Source: Lithospermum erythrorhizon
Taxonomy: Eukaryota > Streptophyta > Magnoliopsida > Boraginales > Boraginaceae
Assembly: GCA_019722365.1 (NCBI GenBank)
Contig: JADFUC010001421.1
Span: forward strand, 86,650 to 150,649
Length of the DNA stretch: 64,000 nucleotides
Direction of reading: 5' to 3'
The translations under genes and the position numbers were made by a program. Positions 35,526 through 53,800 of this stretch are shown one piece after another. The notes below the pieces were generated by a model. It saw only the letters and a program-made list of their open reading frames with translations, did no database searches and was not told the DNA's origin. Each line of letters opens with the position of its first letter. Position 1 is the first letter of the stretch.

Positions 35526-38190
35526 AATAAGAAACCATTTCTTTAAATCACATAAAAACTAAAGTAGATAAAAAATAACCCGAAACGGTTCAAAGACGGT
35601 GAACTTATTAAGGTTTATGTTTTAGAAATTGAGAAGCAAAATAAAGTAGATACTAAAGTTTATCAGGACGAGAAAGATAAACAAAGAGAGGAGACATTAA
35701 GAGAAATATGATAAAAGATCTTGGAGCAACGTATCGTATACAATTATTTTCATTTAATTTAATTTACTTTTTCGCTTTTCATTATTCGTCAAAATTGATA
35801 ATCACTTTTCGATTATATTATAAAAAATTAAAAAATAATATTATGATAATATTTTCAAAGACAAATCTAATTACATCACATTTATATATATATATTCGAA
35901 AGTAAATTTAATAACAAATAATTAAATATTAAATTTATTACGCCGAAAATATCAATTAAAATAAATAAAATTAATGGATTACTATAGTATTTGTTGGGCA
36001 ATCGTGGTAACTAAGTTAACGTGTATTGTAAATGTTGTAATGTACCTCGGATTATTTTTCAAAATAGAAACTTTTTAGTGTATCATTTTATCAAATTGTG
36101 CAGTTAAAAAGTGTTAAAATTATATTTATTAGATGAATTTATATTTTATTAAATTTGTGCAAAAATAAATGATTCCTTTTACAAAAAGTAAAGAATGGAA
36201 AAGTATGATTGTATGTAAGGCGAGATAAGCGAGTCAAAGTATTAATTATTACTAATCATTACTTATGAACATTCTTTTGGATCACTCACTTAAATACATG
36301 ACAGCATAAACACGCTGAAAGAATCAATAAGCGAAAGTTTTGTAATAGATATGCGTGATAGTCACCAATGAATACATTTATGGTCGAAACCAAATGTTTA
36401 ATTCATTTATGACTATATGTTCATTTAATGAAAACACTTTTCTTACTTTGAATGAATCACCATCTAGAAGGTAAATAGAGTGAAGTTATATATTCAACCT
36501 ACGATTTACTTCTATTTCAATTGCATTTGCTCATCTATCGGAGTATGATTTATTCATATCATCATGTCTCTTTGCATTGTGCATTACAACGATCATGAAT
36601 TCTCACATAATATTCCCCTGGCTATAACCGGCATGGTTCTAACACTAGATCACATTCCTAAGGATATACTTTCCATAACGAAGATACTATACATACAATA
36701 AATTATAATTTTATAAGAGGATGAAAATAAATACCAGTTTCCTTCTGGTTATGTATTTAATGACAATATCAACAACGGACCCGAGTTAAATTGTGTCTAC
36801 TTCAAAGGACAAAATACTAACTTGTCCATACGAGATGTTTCAAAGTTTGTTTGGTAAACATAACTATTGATTTGTCCCATAGTCGAAAATATGAATAAAT
36901 TGAACTTAAAGGTAGGTCCAACAACTTTCAATATGTGATTTTATTCCATCTATCGTGGTTTCAACCACATCAACATAATTATTACTCGATCTCCTAATTC
37001 AGCCGATACATCTACGTAGGAATTTAAAATTATTTTGGCATACAAATTTTTGAAAGATTTCATCCATCAGGTTTTAATTTCATTAAACACTATTCTTTAC
37101 TTAATCCCTCGAATAATACATTACTCTTTTGTCGATGATACTTAATTCAACTTGATAATATTTATACGGTCCTCTCCATAATTTTATGAATTCCCGATGT
37201 ATCATTCAACGAATTATATCCTCGATCAACTTGTATGCGAACATACAAACTAGACCAAGATTAACGATTCCAATTAAGTCTAAGTAGAGTTGCATCTGGG
37301 CTTTAACTTTTGCAAGATTGAACTCAAGTCTCTTTAAAGTCATTTTCCACAAGTATCACTCAATCTGTTTGTCATTTAAAATATCATGTCTTTTAAGAAG
37401 AATAGAATCACATTCCTCTAATCGTAATCACCCGACACAATGGAAATGTGTAGGTGTTCGCTTACATCCCTTCTACTCATATATGTTCAAGGAAACGCTT
37501 GAAATTTCAACTACTCATGAATGATCTGGAACTGCTACATTTTATAATGAAGTCACCTATCATTACATAAAGAGCTCAATTATCTTTCTTTGTGCCTCAT
37601 TCCCAAATTTTACTACCATACTTGGCCTGTGGATCATGATCTAAAGCTGCGGAGTCAAAACAAGTTCAAGACAAGAAGAAGCTAGCCCAATAAACATTAT
37701 GATCGGGATAGCAAAACGCTCTTAGAGATATTTATATTTAATCAAATCGTCTTTCTATTTCTCTAGTATTATTTAATATCCTTCTTTCATTAATGTTTCT
37801 GAAATAATAAAAATTAATCATTAATTTCAAATCATAGTTCTTTGTGCACTCCAACTATAAACACATGAACTAAGGGTATAACAATGCTTATCGTTCTATA
37901 AACCATGCTTAGTGTTTCATCACAATTCTGGAACCAAGCTTATTACTGGGCTGGTGAAACTAAATACCAATGACATGTCTTGAAATGTAGATACACAACA
38001 TTCAAGATCATCCAATAGTGTTCTCATTTGGTTACAAAAGAGATTCAACTAATTATTTAATACTTGTATGGTGGCTAAGAGATAATATAATATATTAGTC
38101 TACATGGGGTGATCATCACTGACATTAAGATCAAAATTTAATTATCTCTCAATCGTATCAACATGATATTGTTAATTGTTAGAAATGGTG
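35526..38190. other. AT-rich DNA without recognisable gene
   Basis: I find no coding domain on either strand. By position it lies between the 3' part (31935-35090) and the leader (39700-40784) of a minus-strand copia element. It could be remnants of that element's pol too decayed to recognise, or unrelated insertions. Confidence 0.4.
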
Positions 38191-39046
38191 ATGTTATATC
38201 TAATAAATGTGCCCGTTTAAATTAGGGATTATACAACCGACATCACATTTAAATAATAACAAGTTCGGACATATGTCAATCAAGGACAATTAATATATTA
38301 GATTAACTCCGATTGACAGAGGTTTTATTTAATTCTTACTAGCATCCGCTCATAATCTATATACTAATACGATGTTCGGTTAAACATAAATTAATGTATT
38401 GTTAATTTCGGCTCTGAGCCAAGAGTCATACACAACAACTAAAACGAACTATAATGCATTATAACTTCCTCGGTTTAAAATATAACTCAGATGGTAACAC
38501 GTGTACGAAATTCCAATAGTTGGAACACACCCCTATAGTCGACCAAGATGTGTAGGAGATAAGGGTTCCGGAATCTTCTTTGGTGTAATCATTATTGAAG
38601 CCTTGGTAAGATTCCCTTGTGAATGTTCTTGGGCTGAGGCAAGAGTTTCACCACATCCCTTGGAAGCATTAAAAGTAGGGATTTCGTTCTATAAAGCCAC
38701 TTTTGAAATGAAAACTTGCACCAATTTTTCCAACTTTGAAGTTGAGAAATTTCTCTGCCCCTGCTCATATTTTCGAGAAGTAGGTAAAAAATCCCTTTGG
38801 ATTTTTCCTCGCTCTACCTCGTCTAATTGCTTAATATTTTAAAGATTTCTAAAGAGTTTCACGGACGGGTTCGCTTCATACGTTGGTGTGAAATATTCTG
38901 AGACAATCTACGCTGATTGATCGTAGCCACTCAGATTTATTCCAATAAAACTCAAGAAAGGTACACACTTAGACAATGTTTTACATATTCGTAATCATCT
39001 TACGGCTTTTTGTAATTGTTATTTTAACTGAAACCCAATAACTTGA
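38191..39046 (+). repeat. LTR-like repeat, copy 1
   Basis: Starts TGTTATATCTAATAAATGTG and ends at TGAAACCCAATA. It aligns along its length with 40795-41650: shared TACAA-CCGACAT, TCATAATCTATATA, TATAATGCATTATAACTTCC and GATTTTTC-TCG segments in the same order. Divergence is substantial. Confidence 0.6.
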
Positions 39047-39699
39047 ACCTAAGTTCATGTAAGGTGTCTATATGTAACGTGTCTATATGATTAAACAATT
39101 ACGGTATTCATTACTTGTCTTTTATTAGTACATAGCCATCTTCAATGGCTTATAAAGGAAAATGCGTTTAGCATTATAACACTATATTACCACAAGTTTA
39201 TGGATTTCTCCTTTAACTTTTTTTATTTCACATAATGAAGTTGTGTTTTCATTTGCCCAATTAACGGTCAATAAAACAAGTAAATTTAGTATGCCAATCA
39301 TAAAAGAAAATATGCAATCACAGATAGTGAAGTTCAAAAACATCTAACATATTACAAATAAACTGGGTAAATATTATAATCGATTAAATCTCAGAATGTA
39401 TAAGGTATTCAAGATCCACGTGTTGGAACTAAACCCGCAACACCGCATACTTGAATCCCAAAGACAATGGTAGATTAAATGAATCAATTGTGTATCACGA
39501 CACAAATCCCCTCGAGTCACTAACACTTAACAGGCGCCACTGATGAAGCAGGTATCACCGAGCCCACAACATTAGTGTGGAAATCACCGCTAACAAACCA
39601 ATTAAACTAATTCAAGCATTTTGAATGACTATCCGAAGCCCATAACGTTATTTAAAATCATCAACATTTATCTATCATTATACCCATCACCAAGACACC

Positions 39700-40784
39700 C
39701 GCCATCACAAGTAAAATCCTAGAGTCGTGATAAGTTGCACAACTTTAAAATTGACTTCATATTATTAAAACTTAATAGTGAGATTAATATTATTTGATTA
39801 TTATTTAACATGTATACAGCATACCAAGTAATATGCACATCATGAAAAATAAAATAAATAATATACTTATAAGATATATGATATGACCCCCAAATAAAAT
39901 AGACCTATTACAATGCTCTTACAAAGTGTTATACTAATATAAGGTCTCATTTAGCATTTTACAAACGCATTTTGTATTCTTCAACTTCCCGAAACTTCCA
40001 AGTTTGTCAAATGTCAGACCGCGTCATCTTCAATGTCTCCACGACAAGACATTTATTTACTAACCCATTCAAGAAAGACACACGCTAAAGGGAAAAATAA
40101 ATAAAATAAATAAATATGACTCACCGGTCGCTATTAACTAACAAACTATTCGCACCGTATTTAACATACAAAACTAGGTTATATCAATATATCTCCTTTA
40201 CATTCCCATTACTATATATATATATGCAAGAAATTAAATCACATAGCATGGATTTATACATATATATTAAATGAAAATAGAAAATATATTCACCAAACAA
40301 ACCATATGTTAAATAAATATACTATAATTAATCTTATCTATTAGGTAAATTAATTATCGTAATTGCATGTTTATAATTATATTTAAATAATTATTCCAAG
40401 TTAATATAAGTACTTATATGAAACTACACTCTATTCTAGTTTTAATGTTACATGTAATTTACCAACACTTTAATTAATATTAAAAGTGATAATAACTAAA
40501 AAGAAAAAGTTTTGATCAATTTCCAAAACATTAAAAGTCATGAAAAATATTTCCATACTCAAATAATGATTTGTGTGCATTAAAATTCGAAACTAAAATT
40601 ATAAAAAAGGAAAAATCCTAATTAATAGAATTTTAGTTATGTGAATTTTTAAACTAAAACCCTACTACTTGAATCCTTCATCGCCAATGCTCTCAATTTC
40701 ACCATCACCCCGAATTTACGATAGCACACACCTCATTTTAATAAATGAAACCATAACTATCACTTCCCCTGCCGAAAATAGTGA
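39700..40784 (-). mobile_element. Copia leader fragment, same family as 6123-7970
   Basis: The reverse complement matches 6700-7970 in several blocks: GTAATGGGAATG-AA-G-GATATAT, TTAGTAAATAAATGT, CATTGAAGATG, AACTTGGAAGTTTC and GTAATAGGTCTATT, in the same order. Similarity stops abruptly at 40784 where the LTR-like copy 2 begins, and about 580 bp of leader plus the 5' LTR is missing. Confidence 0.7.
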
Positions 40785-40794
40785 GATGTTAAAA

Positions 40795-41650
40795 TCTCAT
40801 AAAAATATATGCCCATGAACAATTAGATTGTACAAACCGACATATATTTAATAATAATAATAACTGAGGTTCAAATATATGATCATTGTTAGACAATTGA
40901 CATATTAGGTAACTCGATTGGATTTAGGGGTTATGATTATTACTGTAGAGTCTTCTCATAATCTATATATTACTATGATGTTCGTTAACATAAATTAATA
41001 TATCATATTTTCGATAGAAATTCCCAAGAAAATACACACAACAACGAATCGAATTATAATACATTATAACTTCCGCGATTTAAATGAAACTCTTTGAAAT
41101 TACTAAATTTTTGATTGTTGAATTCCACCCAAAGTCCGCGCTGATCGAAAGAAAGAAAGAGTGAGTAAGGTTCTGAATATTCTCTCCTATTTCGGATTTA
41201 TCTCAGGGGTTTCTAGAATGCTCTCACCTTCTAGCGATGTATTATTCTAAAACATTCCACCATCCCTATATATAGCCATCTTTTGTACTAAATATTTTGC
41301 CATTCATACTTTGGCTTTCAAGTAAGTTAAGAAGGAAAACTCTCTCCCTCTTTCAGCTAGTCGACTAGAAGTGGAAAAAATCTCATTGGATTTTTCTCGT
41401 CCAACCTCGTTTACATTTTTAATATTTTAAAGAGCTCTAGTAAAGTTCTCACTAGAGGGGTTTTGTTCATACATTGGTAGACTATTCTTAGTAGATAATC
41501 TACGTTGATTGTCTTGTAGTCTCCTCAAACATATTCCTACCGCATGATCCTCGGCGAAAGTACACACTCTTATTATGTTATTATTTTTATTATATATTCA
41601 AGAACTCGTTTAATTTTATACTGTTATTTTAATCCGTAAAACCCAACATT
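40795..41650 (+). repeat. LTR-like repeat, copy 2
   Basis: Begins TGTTAAAATCTCATAAAAAT and ends CGTAAAACCCAACA, so it has TG and CA termini. TATATATAG at about 41269 is a plausible promoter box. It ends about 60 bp from the B3 gene stop codon. It lies in the same direction as copy 1, 1.75 kb away, but the DNA between belongs partly to a minus-strand copia leader. The two may therefore be separate solo LTRs rather than one element. Confidence 0.6.
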
Positions 41651-41711
41651 TCCAACATTATTAAGCCGGACACAGTTTATACTCGTGAGGCTAGGAGTTT
41701 ACATAAGTAGC

Positions 41712-42119
41712 TTAAGGTACAATAGGTTTTTTCTCACAACAACTAGTACCATAAATACGGACAACAAATACGATACATCCATTACGTTTAGTCCTTTCAT
41801 GATGAAACTTGAACGTTACAAAGTCACCATAGGTTATGTTGTAACGTTCCGCAAATTCATGCCACCCATCCGTTAAGAAAAAATGATGTGTTTCGTCACC
41901 ATCCTCGAGCCTTCCATTTTTCATTTGGACAACATGAAGCTCGTCATCGATAGCTAGCTTACACTCACCGCCAAGAAAGTTATCTTCAAACAAAAATGGG
42001 TAAGAGTACGAAATTTTCGTTGGATTCGCTCTGGTGATAACCTTGAAAAATCTCTTACACGAGACACCAACTGGAATTCTTTCTCTTCGAGGCATAGTGA
42101 ACAAGATGGTTTGAAACAA
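41712..42119 (-). CDS. Short B3-domain protein
   Basis: An intact single-exon frame of 135 codons. FFKVITRANPTKISYSYP (about 24-41), the following FLFEDNFLGG, then LTDGWHEFAERYNITYGDFV (about 82-101) and FVVRIYG fit one plant B3 DNA-binding domain. The invariant GW, F-E/ERYN and GD positions are present, and the whole protein is little more than this domain. B3 proteins of the REM type often hold one or several such domains and act as nuclear transcription regulators. A methionine at residue 9 (MPRRERIP) could be the true start. A TATA box lies about 70 bp upstream. Most REM proteins are longer, so this may be a small member or a truncated copy; expression is not shown by sequence. Confidence 0.75.
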   Translation of the reverse strand: MFQTILFTMPRRERIPVGVSCKRFFKVITRANPTKISYSYPFLFEDNFLGGECKLAIDDELHVVQMKNGRLEDGDETHHFFLTDGWHEFAERYNITYGDFVTFKFHHERTKRNGCIVFVVRIYGTSCCEKKPIVP

Positions 42120-42189
42120 TTAAAAATTGAATAATTATATTATGAATTGATAGTTGTGAAGTTGTGATTATTCAAGATGTTGTTTGCCC

Positions 42190-42197
42190 TATTTATA
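42190..42197 (-). promoter_or_regulatory. TATA box of the B3 gene
   Basis: The gene strand reads CTATAAATAGGG about 70 bp upstream of the first ATG, a canonical plant TATA context and spacing. Confidence 0.6.
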
Positions 42198-42203
42198 GAT
42201 CCA

Positions 42204-43800
42204 TGAAAATCAATTTCTACAAATTCGTCTACAATAAACATTACCATGAAAATCAATTTGCCACATATGATGCTACAACATATGAGCTATCAAAGGTCGA
42301 AGTTTAACATCAATATGACGATCATCTCTCATTTGTCAAGGTCAATCACCAAAGTGTTCCTGTAGACAAGGTCAACAATTGGCACTTTTAAGCAAAGATA
42401 CCATGATAGGAAACAATCAAATACAATTCGTGGGTCAGGTAGATATGCAGGAGTAGTGCCGCTTCTAAGCGGAAGTTTCAACAATTTAGCTCTTATGCAA
42501 CGAATTTTAGTATTTGAACAACATTATACGTCATGGACATTTTAGGTCATTGTCGCCACGGTAATTTCAATCTTATTGCGATTGCTAATTGTTACGGTGT
42601 TTAATGTCTATCAGATTTTTGCTACAATTATGTATTAAACGCGATCGCTATAATAGCCTGCCCACGTTAATTCTAGGGCTCATGACGATTTTACGCTAAA
42701 CTACCAGACGCTTATATTAAACGTTACCACGTTTATTACGCCTAACGGCCTCGCCAACCGGCCCGAGCCGAATACCCACCGAATATTTGAAGCGCTCCAA
42801 CCAAAGGGCCTGGGCCCAATCGCATCGCCCTACTTTGTTAACGGACTTGGGGTTTTCGGCCGAAAGGCCTCAGCTGCTCAACCGAATAGCGGGAGTACCG
42901 ATTTGGTCCGCGAGTTCCTGCCTGCTACCACGCCAGAAGCAGTGTGTCATTTATATGGTCCATCGACGGGCATTACTAGTCTCGCTAGGGTTATTGTTTT
43001 GTGATCTTTGTAGGTAATCTTAGTGCACACAAAATAATTCTTACATATTTGTTTTTGGAAATTTTTGAATTATACCATCATAAATTACATTTTTGCAATA
43101 CGATTATTAAAATTTAATATTAATGAATCAGATTATTAATGAATTCTAGCCATTCTTCAATTATATAGTATTGTAATCTATCTTATATCGTTTTATTAAA
43201 CATGTAAGCTTCATCTAAGCCTATCCATACGACATTATATGTATTTCTACTATTCCAATCAAACCCCGCTACCTTTCTTTTCACGATCATCTCTTGTTCT
43301 AGAACTTTCGTGAGCTTGGCAAGATCAACTTCATCGCTAATTTTCATCGATCGACCTGAAAGACTCATCCTCAAAAACCCGCAGAGTCCAAAGATAACGT
43401 TGCTGCAGATCACCCACTTAATTCCGTAACAAGACCACTTAATTTCATATCCAAGGTATCAGTAGGTAATGCGATGCATATGACAAGTAAGCGAAGAAAA
43501 GCAAGAGAGCTATTTTGGCTTTATATTTTTGCTCCCATACTTATAAGAAGAGACAAAATACTATTTTACCTAACATAACTTCATTTTACTTTATATTTTA
43601 ATAATATAAATATTTAATATGTAGCTTAATATGATGATCTAAGAGACGTAGTGTAGATAATAAATGGCCAAAAAAAAAATGGGCTTCAAACCACATGTAA
43701 AATTACGCCGATAATTCATGCTTTCACAAGTTCTAAAACTATCTAAAGTCTAATATCCAAAATACCCACCACCTTTCTCTCTGTTTCGATGACCATATCA
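42204..43800. other. Intergenic between B3 and UMPS
   Basis: No firm gene. 42540-43020 is clearly richer in GC than its surroundings and has repeated short motifs (GCGATCGCTAT, TATTAAACG, GTTACCACG), but neither strand gives a known protein. A minus-strand frame at 43183-43413 (76 codons) resembles nothing I recognise. Confidence 0.45.
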
Positions 43801-43806
43801 CCCCAG

Positions 43807-43814
43807 TATATATA
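43807..43814 (+). promoter_or_regulatory. TATA box of UMPS
   Basis: TATATATA lies 73 bp upstream of the UMPS ATG, followed by a pyrimidine-rich and then A-rich leader. Spacing leaves room for a 5' UTR of about 40-50 nt. Confidence 0.6.
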
Positions 43815-43886
43815 CAAACTTGTACTCCTCACTCACTTGAAGCCTCCCCCATAAACCCTCACACAACCCCAAAAATCCCAAAAAAC

Positions 43887-50425
<6,539 letters not shown>

Positions 50426-50847
50426 GAAGTGCTTTCGGGCTCTTAATAGCAAGACTTTGCTCTTCCTTGTCTTTTGAGACGATATGAACTTGTTAAATTA
50501 GACCAAATAAGTTGAGGCACTAAAAGTTTTTTCACGAGTGGATTAACCATCGCCCTTGCATTTGTATTACATTAATGCTTAAGCTAATAGTCAACATCAA
50601 CAAGCCCCGATAGTTATGAAGTGGCTTTCGCCTAAACCGGTAACGGGAGGCATATAGCAAGTCTTACACCTCATTATAATGGCCACAAGTTGTTTCCGAC
50701 TCAATCCAATAATAAAGTACAAACATTATTTACTACTTTTCAATAAATTAAAAGCATAGGTAGTGTCATTTATTGTACAGGATGGATTAAGTAAAGGATG
50801 GAGTAATCAAGAAAGGAAGAAAGTAACCCTTTTGGTGACGAGGCAAG

Positions 50848-53800
50848 ATATACCGAACGTCACCCGCACTAATCATATCAACCCGCTACACTCACATGTA
50901 AGAAAGCCCGTATAGCTCTCACAGTTTCTAAGGGTTTACTTACCAAATAACCAAATAGCCTTTAGAAACCTAGTCATCATTTGGACGCCGTCTCGGGGGA
51001 CCCAAAAGATCCCATTCAACAACATGTCTTGACAATAACAACCTAACGCAGCACCTCGCTAGTCGATTACCAACACGCCCCTTTCCTCCGTGGCTGGTTT
51101 TATATTCCAACAAATGTACTTCATGAGGAACGGGTAGCACTGGAACAAGAATGGAGCCAGCACTGCAGTACAAAGAGTCCAATCACAGAACCAATACTCC
51201 CACCTAAAGCGAGGAGCACGAGAGTCTCGGCCGCTCTAATCGACGAGGTCCATAGTGCACCTCGACCGCACTCGAGATCAAAAATAAGTCCGCAACACCT
51301 CTGTGTGCCTCAGACCTCCATTAGATTCAAATTGTGAGCCACTTTACAAAGAACGGTTGAACGACTTGAAAAGATGACGGCCTCTACCATCCTAGTAGGT
51401 CAACTCCATTAGCTACCACGACAAAGACGCTTTTACGTATCGCATAATAACATCGCTTAAAAGTTTAAACTTCCACAGCCTAACCTTATTCTAATTTGGT
51501 GCTCGGGGATCCAATTTCAAGTACTACGGCGGGTTCATTAACACATGACCATAAACGGCCCATCATCCCTGACGCTTACGCTAAGCATCTAAATAGCCTA
51601 ACGTGAAAAGCCTCGATCGTATACGGATTTCCTCAAATCCATTGATTCATCGTGCCACGGCGGACGCTGGCCGCTAAGTTCGCATCATGCATCTGCATCT
51701 ATGCAAGATGAAACGATACCGACGGATACAACAGAGCCCGAACGAGTCGCCGAAGAGCCTATCATACATAACGCATTCTCTTGCATCCCTCGCCGATGAC
51801 AAGGTCGCTTACATGCATTTTTCAACGGGCTTTCTTACAGTTTCTAAGAAGGACTTATTGCTAAAAACTCCCTCTCGAAAGACGTGATTAACCAAGTGAA
51901 GCTAAACAACACATCAAATTGGAGAAACTTAAGAAGAAAGAAGCAGAAAGCACCGAATCTAGTGGACACAAGACAGAAGCGATACCGAGGTCACCAAGCA
52001 AGCACTCGGTCTAGGGAAAGACATACGAGTAATGGACAACCCTCCCGAAAGAGGCTACACTCCTCTACTGACCTCCGCGAAATGCCCTATAATGATTGAA
52101 TCAACAAATCTGCACTCCCAAGAGTATAACCAACGACGAGCTTTTGGGAACCCTAAGAGTATAACCAACGCAAACCCTCAGAGTCGCCATATCGTAGATA
52201 TTATCACAAGCGCAAGATACAGTCTTCTACCTAAACGCTGCCGAACAAGGCACTGTGAAAGAGACAAAAATCTACCGCGACCACTCAGAAATACGCGCCA
52301 TTAATAAACGATCGCAGACTTGAAAGCGGAAATGTGGTAAGCCAATCGCTTGGTGATACCCGGTGGAGCCTCGTGGCCGGAGAAAGTGAAGGACACAACG
52401 GCACAAGTTATAGTCCACCCCTACCACCACGAACCGAGCAAATAAAGCAACCTCCCCTCCCCTGCGGCCAAAGCGTCGAATTGATACTATCTCAAAGTGA
52501 ATATGAGGGGGTGATTCCCCAAACGCCTAAAACTATTCTCAAGGGAAGTACAACGAAATGAACTTGTCTCCATGAGAGCCAATATCTTTCTCGGACTACG
52601 AAGTTGAAAGTGAATTGAGCCTCATGATTACTCAAAGGGTCATAGTCCCGCTTAATGTGAGAACTTCACAAAGAGCGGTATGTCGATACGGGAAATTCTC
52701 AATACATACTATATCTTAGCACTTATAATAAACTCCACTGGCTTCAGAATATATACAACCTTATCGCCATTCACTAATCGGGTTCATCGCCATGCGTATA
52801 TCCTTTGGGAATTTTACGCCGATTTCACACGGATCTGGCAACAAGACTACAACAATCAATGCCTGCTTACAGCTGTCGATTATCAGAGGATCCCTATACA
52901 ACGGGTTGATCGGGAGAATCAATAAGGACAACATTAAGTGGCGATAGCTTGTAATGAGAAATAGAATCACAGCCTGAATAGATTTATTTATGAGAGCAAC
53001 AACAAACCAACAAGGTTGGTCCCTCGTAAATGAAGAAATGTGATCATGGAATTCTTTCTTTCCTCTAACTAACTCCAAGAGTATTATCTAGAATAATTTA
53101 GCATTTTTATTTTCAAAGAAATGAATCATCAGAATCCTATTGGTCATGAAAGCACTACCGTAATATGCAATGGTAAAAGGTATCTACTAGTTCTCTCTTG
53201 TTATTTTTCTCTTGTTCTTTTCGCTCTATTTCTGTCAGATTCTTCCCACTACCATTACCTCGCCAACCAACCCCTTCGTAACACTTGCACGCCTTACAAT
53301 CCCGCAACTTGATAATGCCTTTACAACTCGCGATCTAAAGACGTAAGAAACGACAAATGATCAAGAAACGGTAAAATAAAACTAGGGACGAAAAGGAAGA
53401 ACATACCTCGATCAAATGCTCATATATCCCCTGCCAAACTTCCTGCATTTATCGATTGCTTCGAGTAACTCGACACAAACCCTCTAAGAGAAAGGCCCTA
53501 CAACATGAAAGTGATCGGGAGGTTTCTTTGGCGGAGTGCCCGCATATCTCGACTTCCGCGTAGTATAGGCAGCATGTAAATTCAGGATGGGCAACCCCAA
53601 GTACACGTGGCGGTCGTAGTCCGGGAACGGTAGATGGTGCATACCGCCTCTTAGAGGTCGTAGAAATTTTGGCGCTGGTCGCTTCTCCTTCCCTTGTAAA
53701 CAGCCTTTCATTAAGAGGCCTCTTCAAATGAGAAGGAAGGAGGATCAAAGGGACAACTCCATGTCTGTATGGCAGGCGAGTGAGGAACTCGTCTCGACTC

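Noticed and set aside
38501..38842. 113-codon plus-strand ORF
   Set aside because: Lies wholly inside LTR-like copy 1 and is not open in copy 2.
43183..43413. 76-codon minus-strand ORF between B3 and UMPS
   Set aside because: No recognisable family, no splice context, no promoter element. Likely chance frame in AT-rich DNA.
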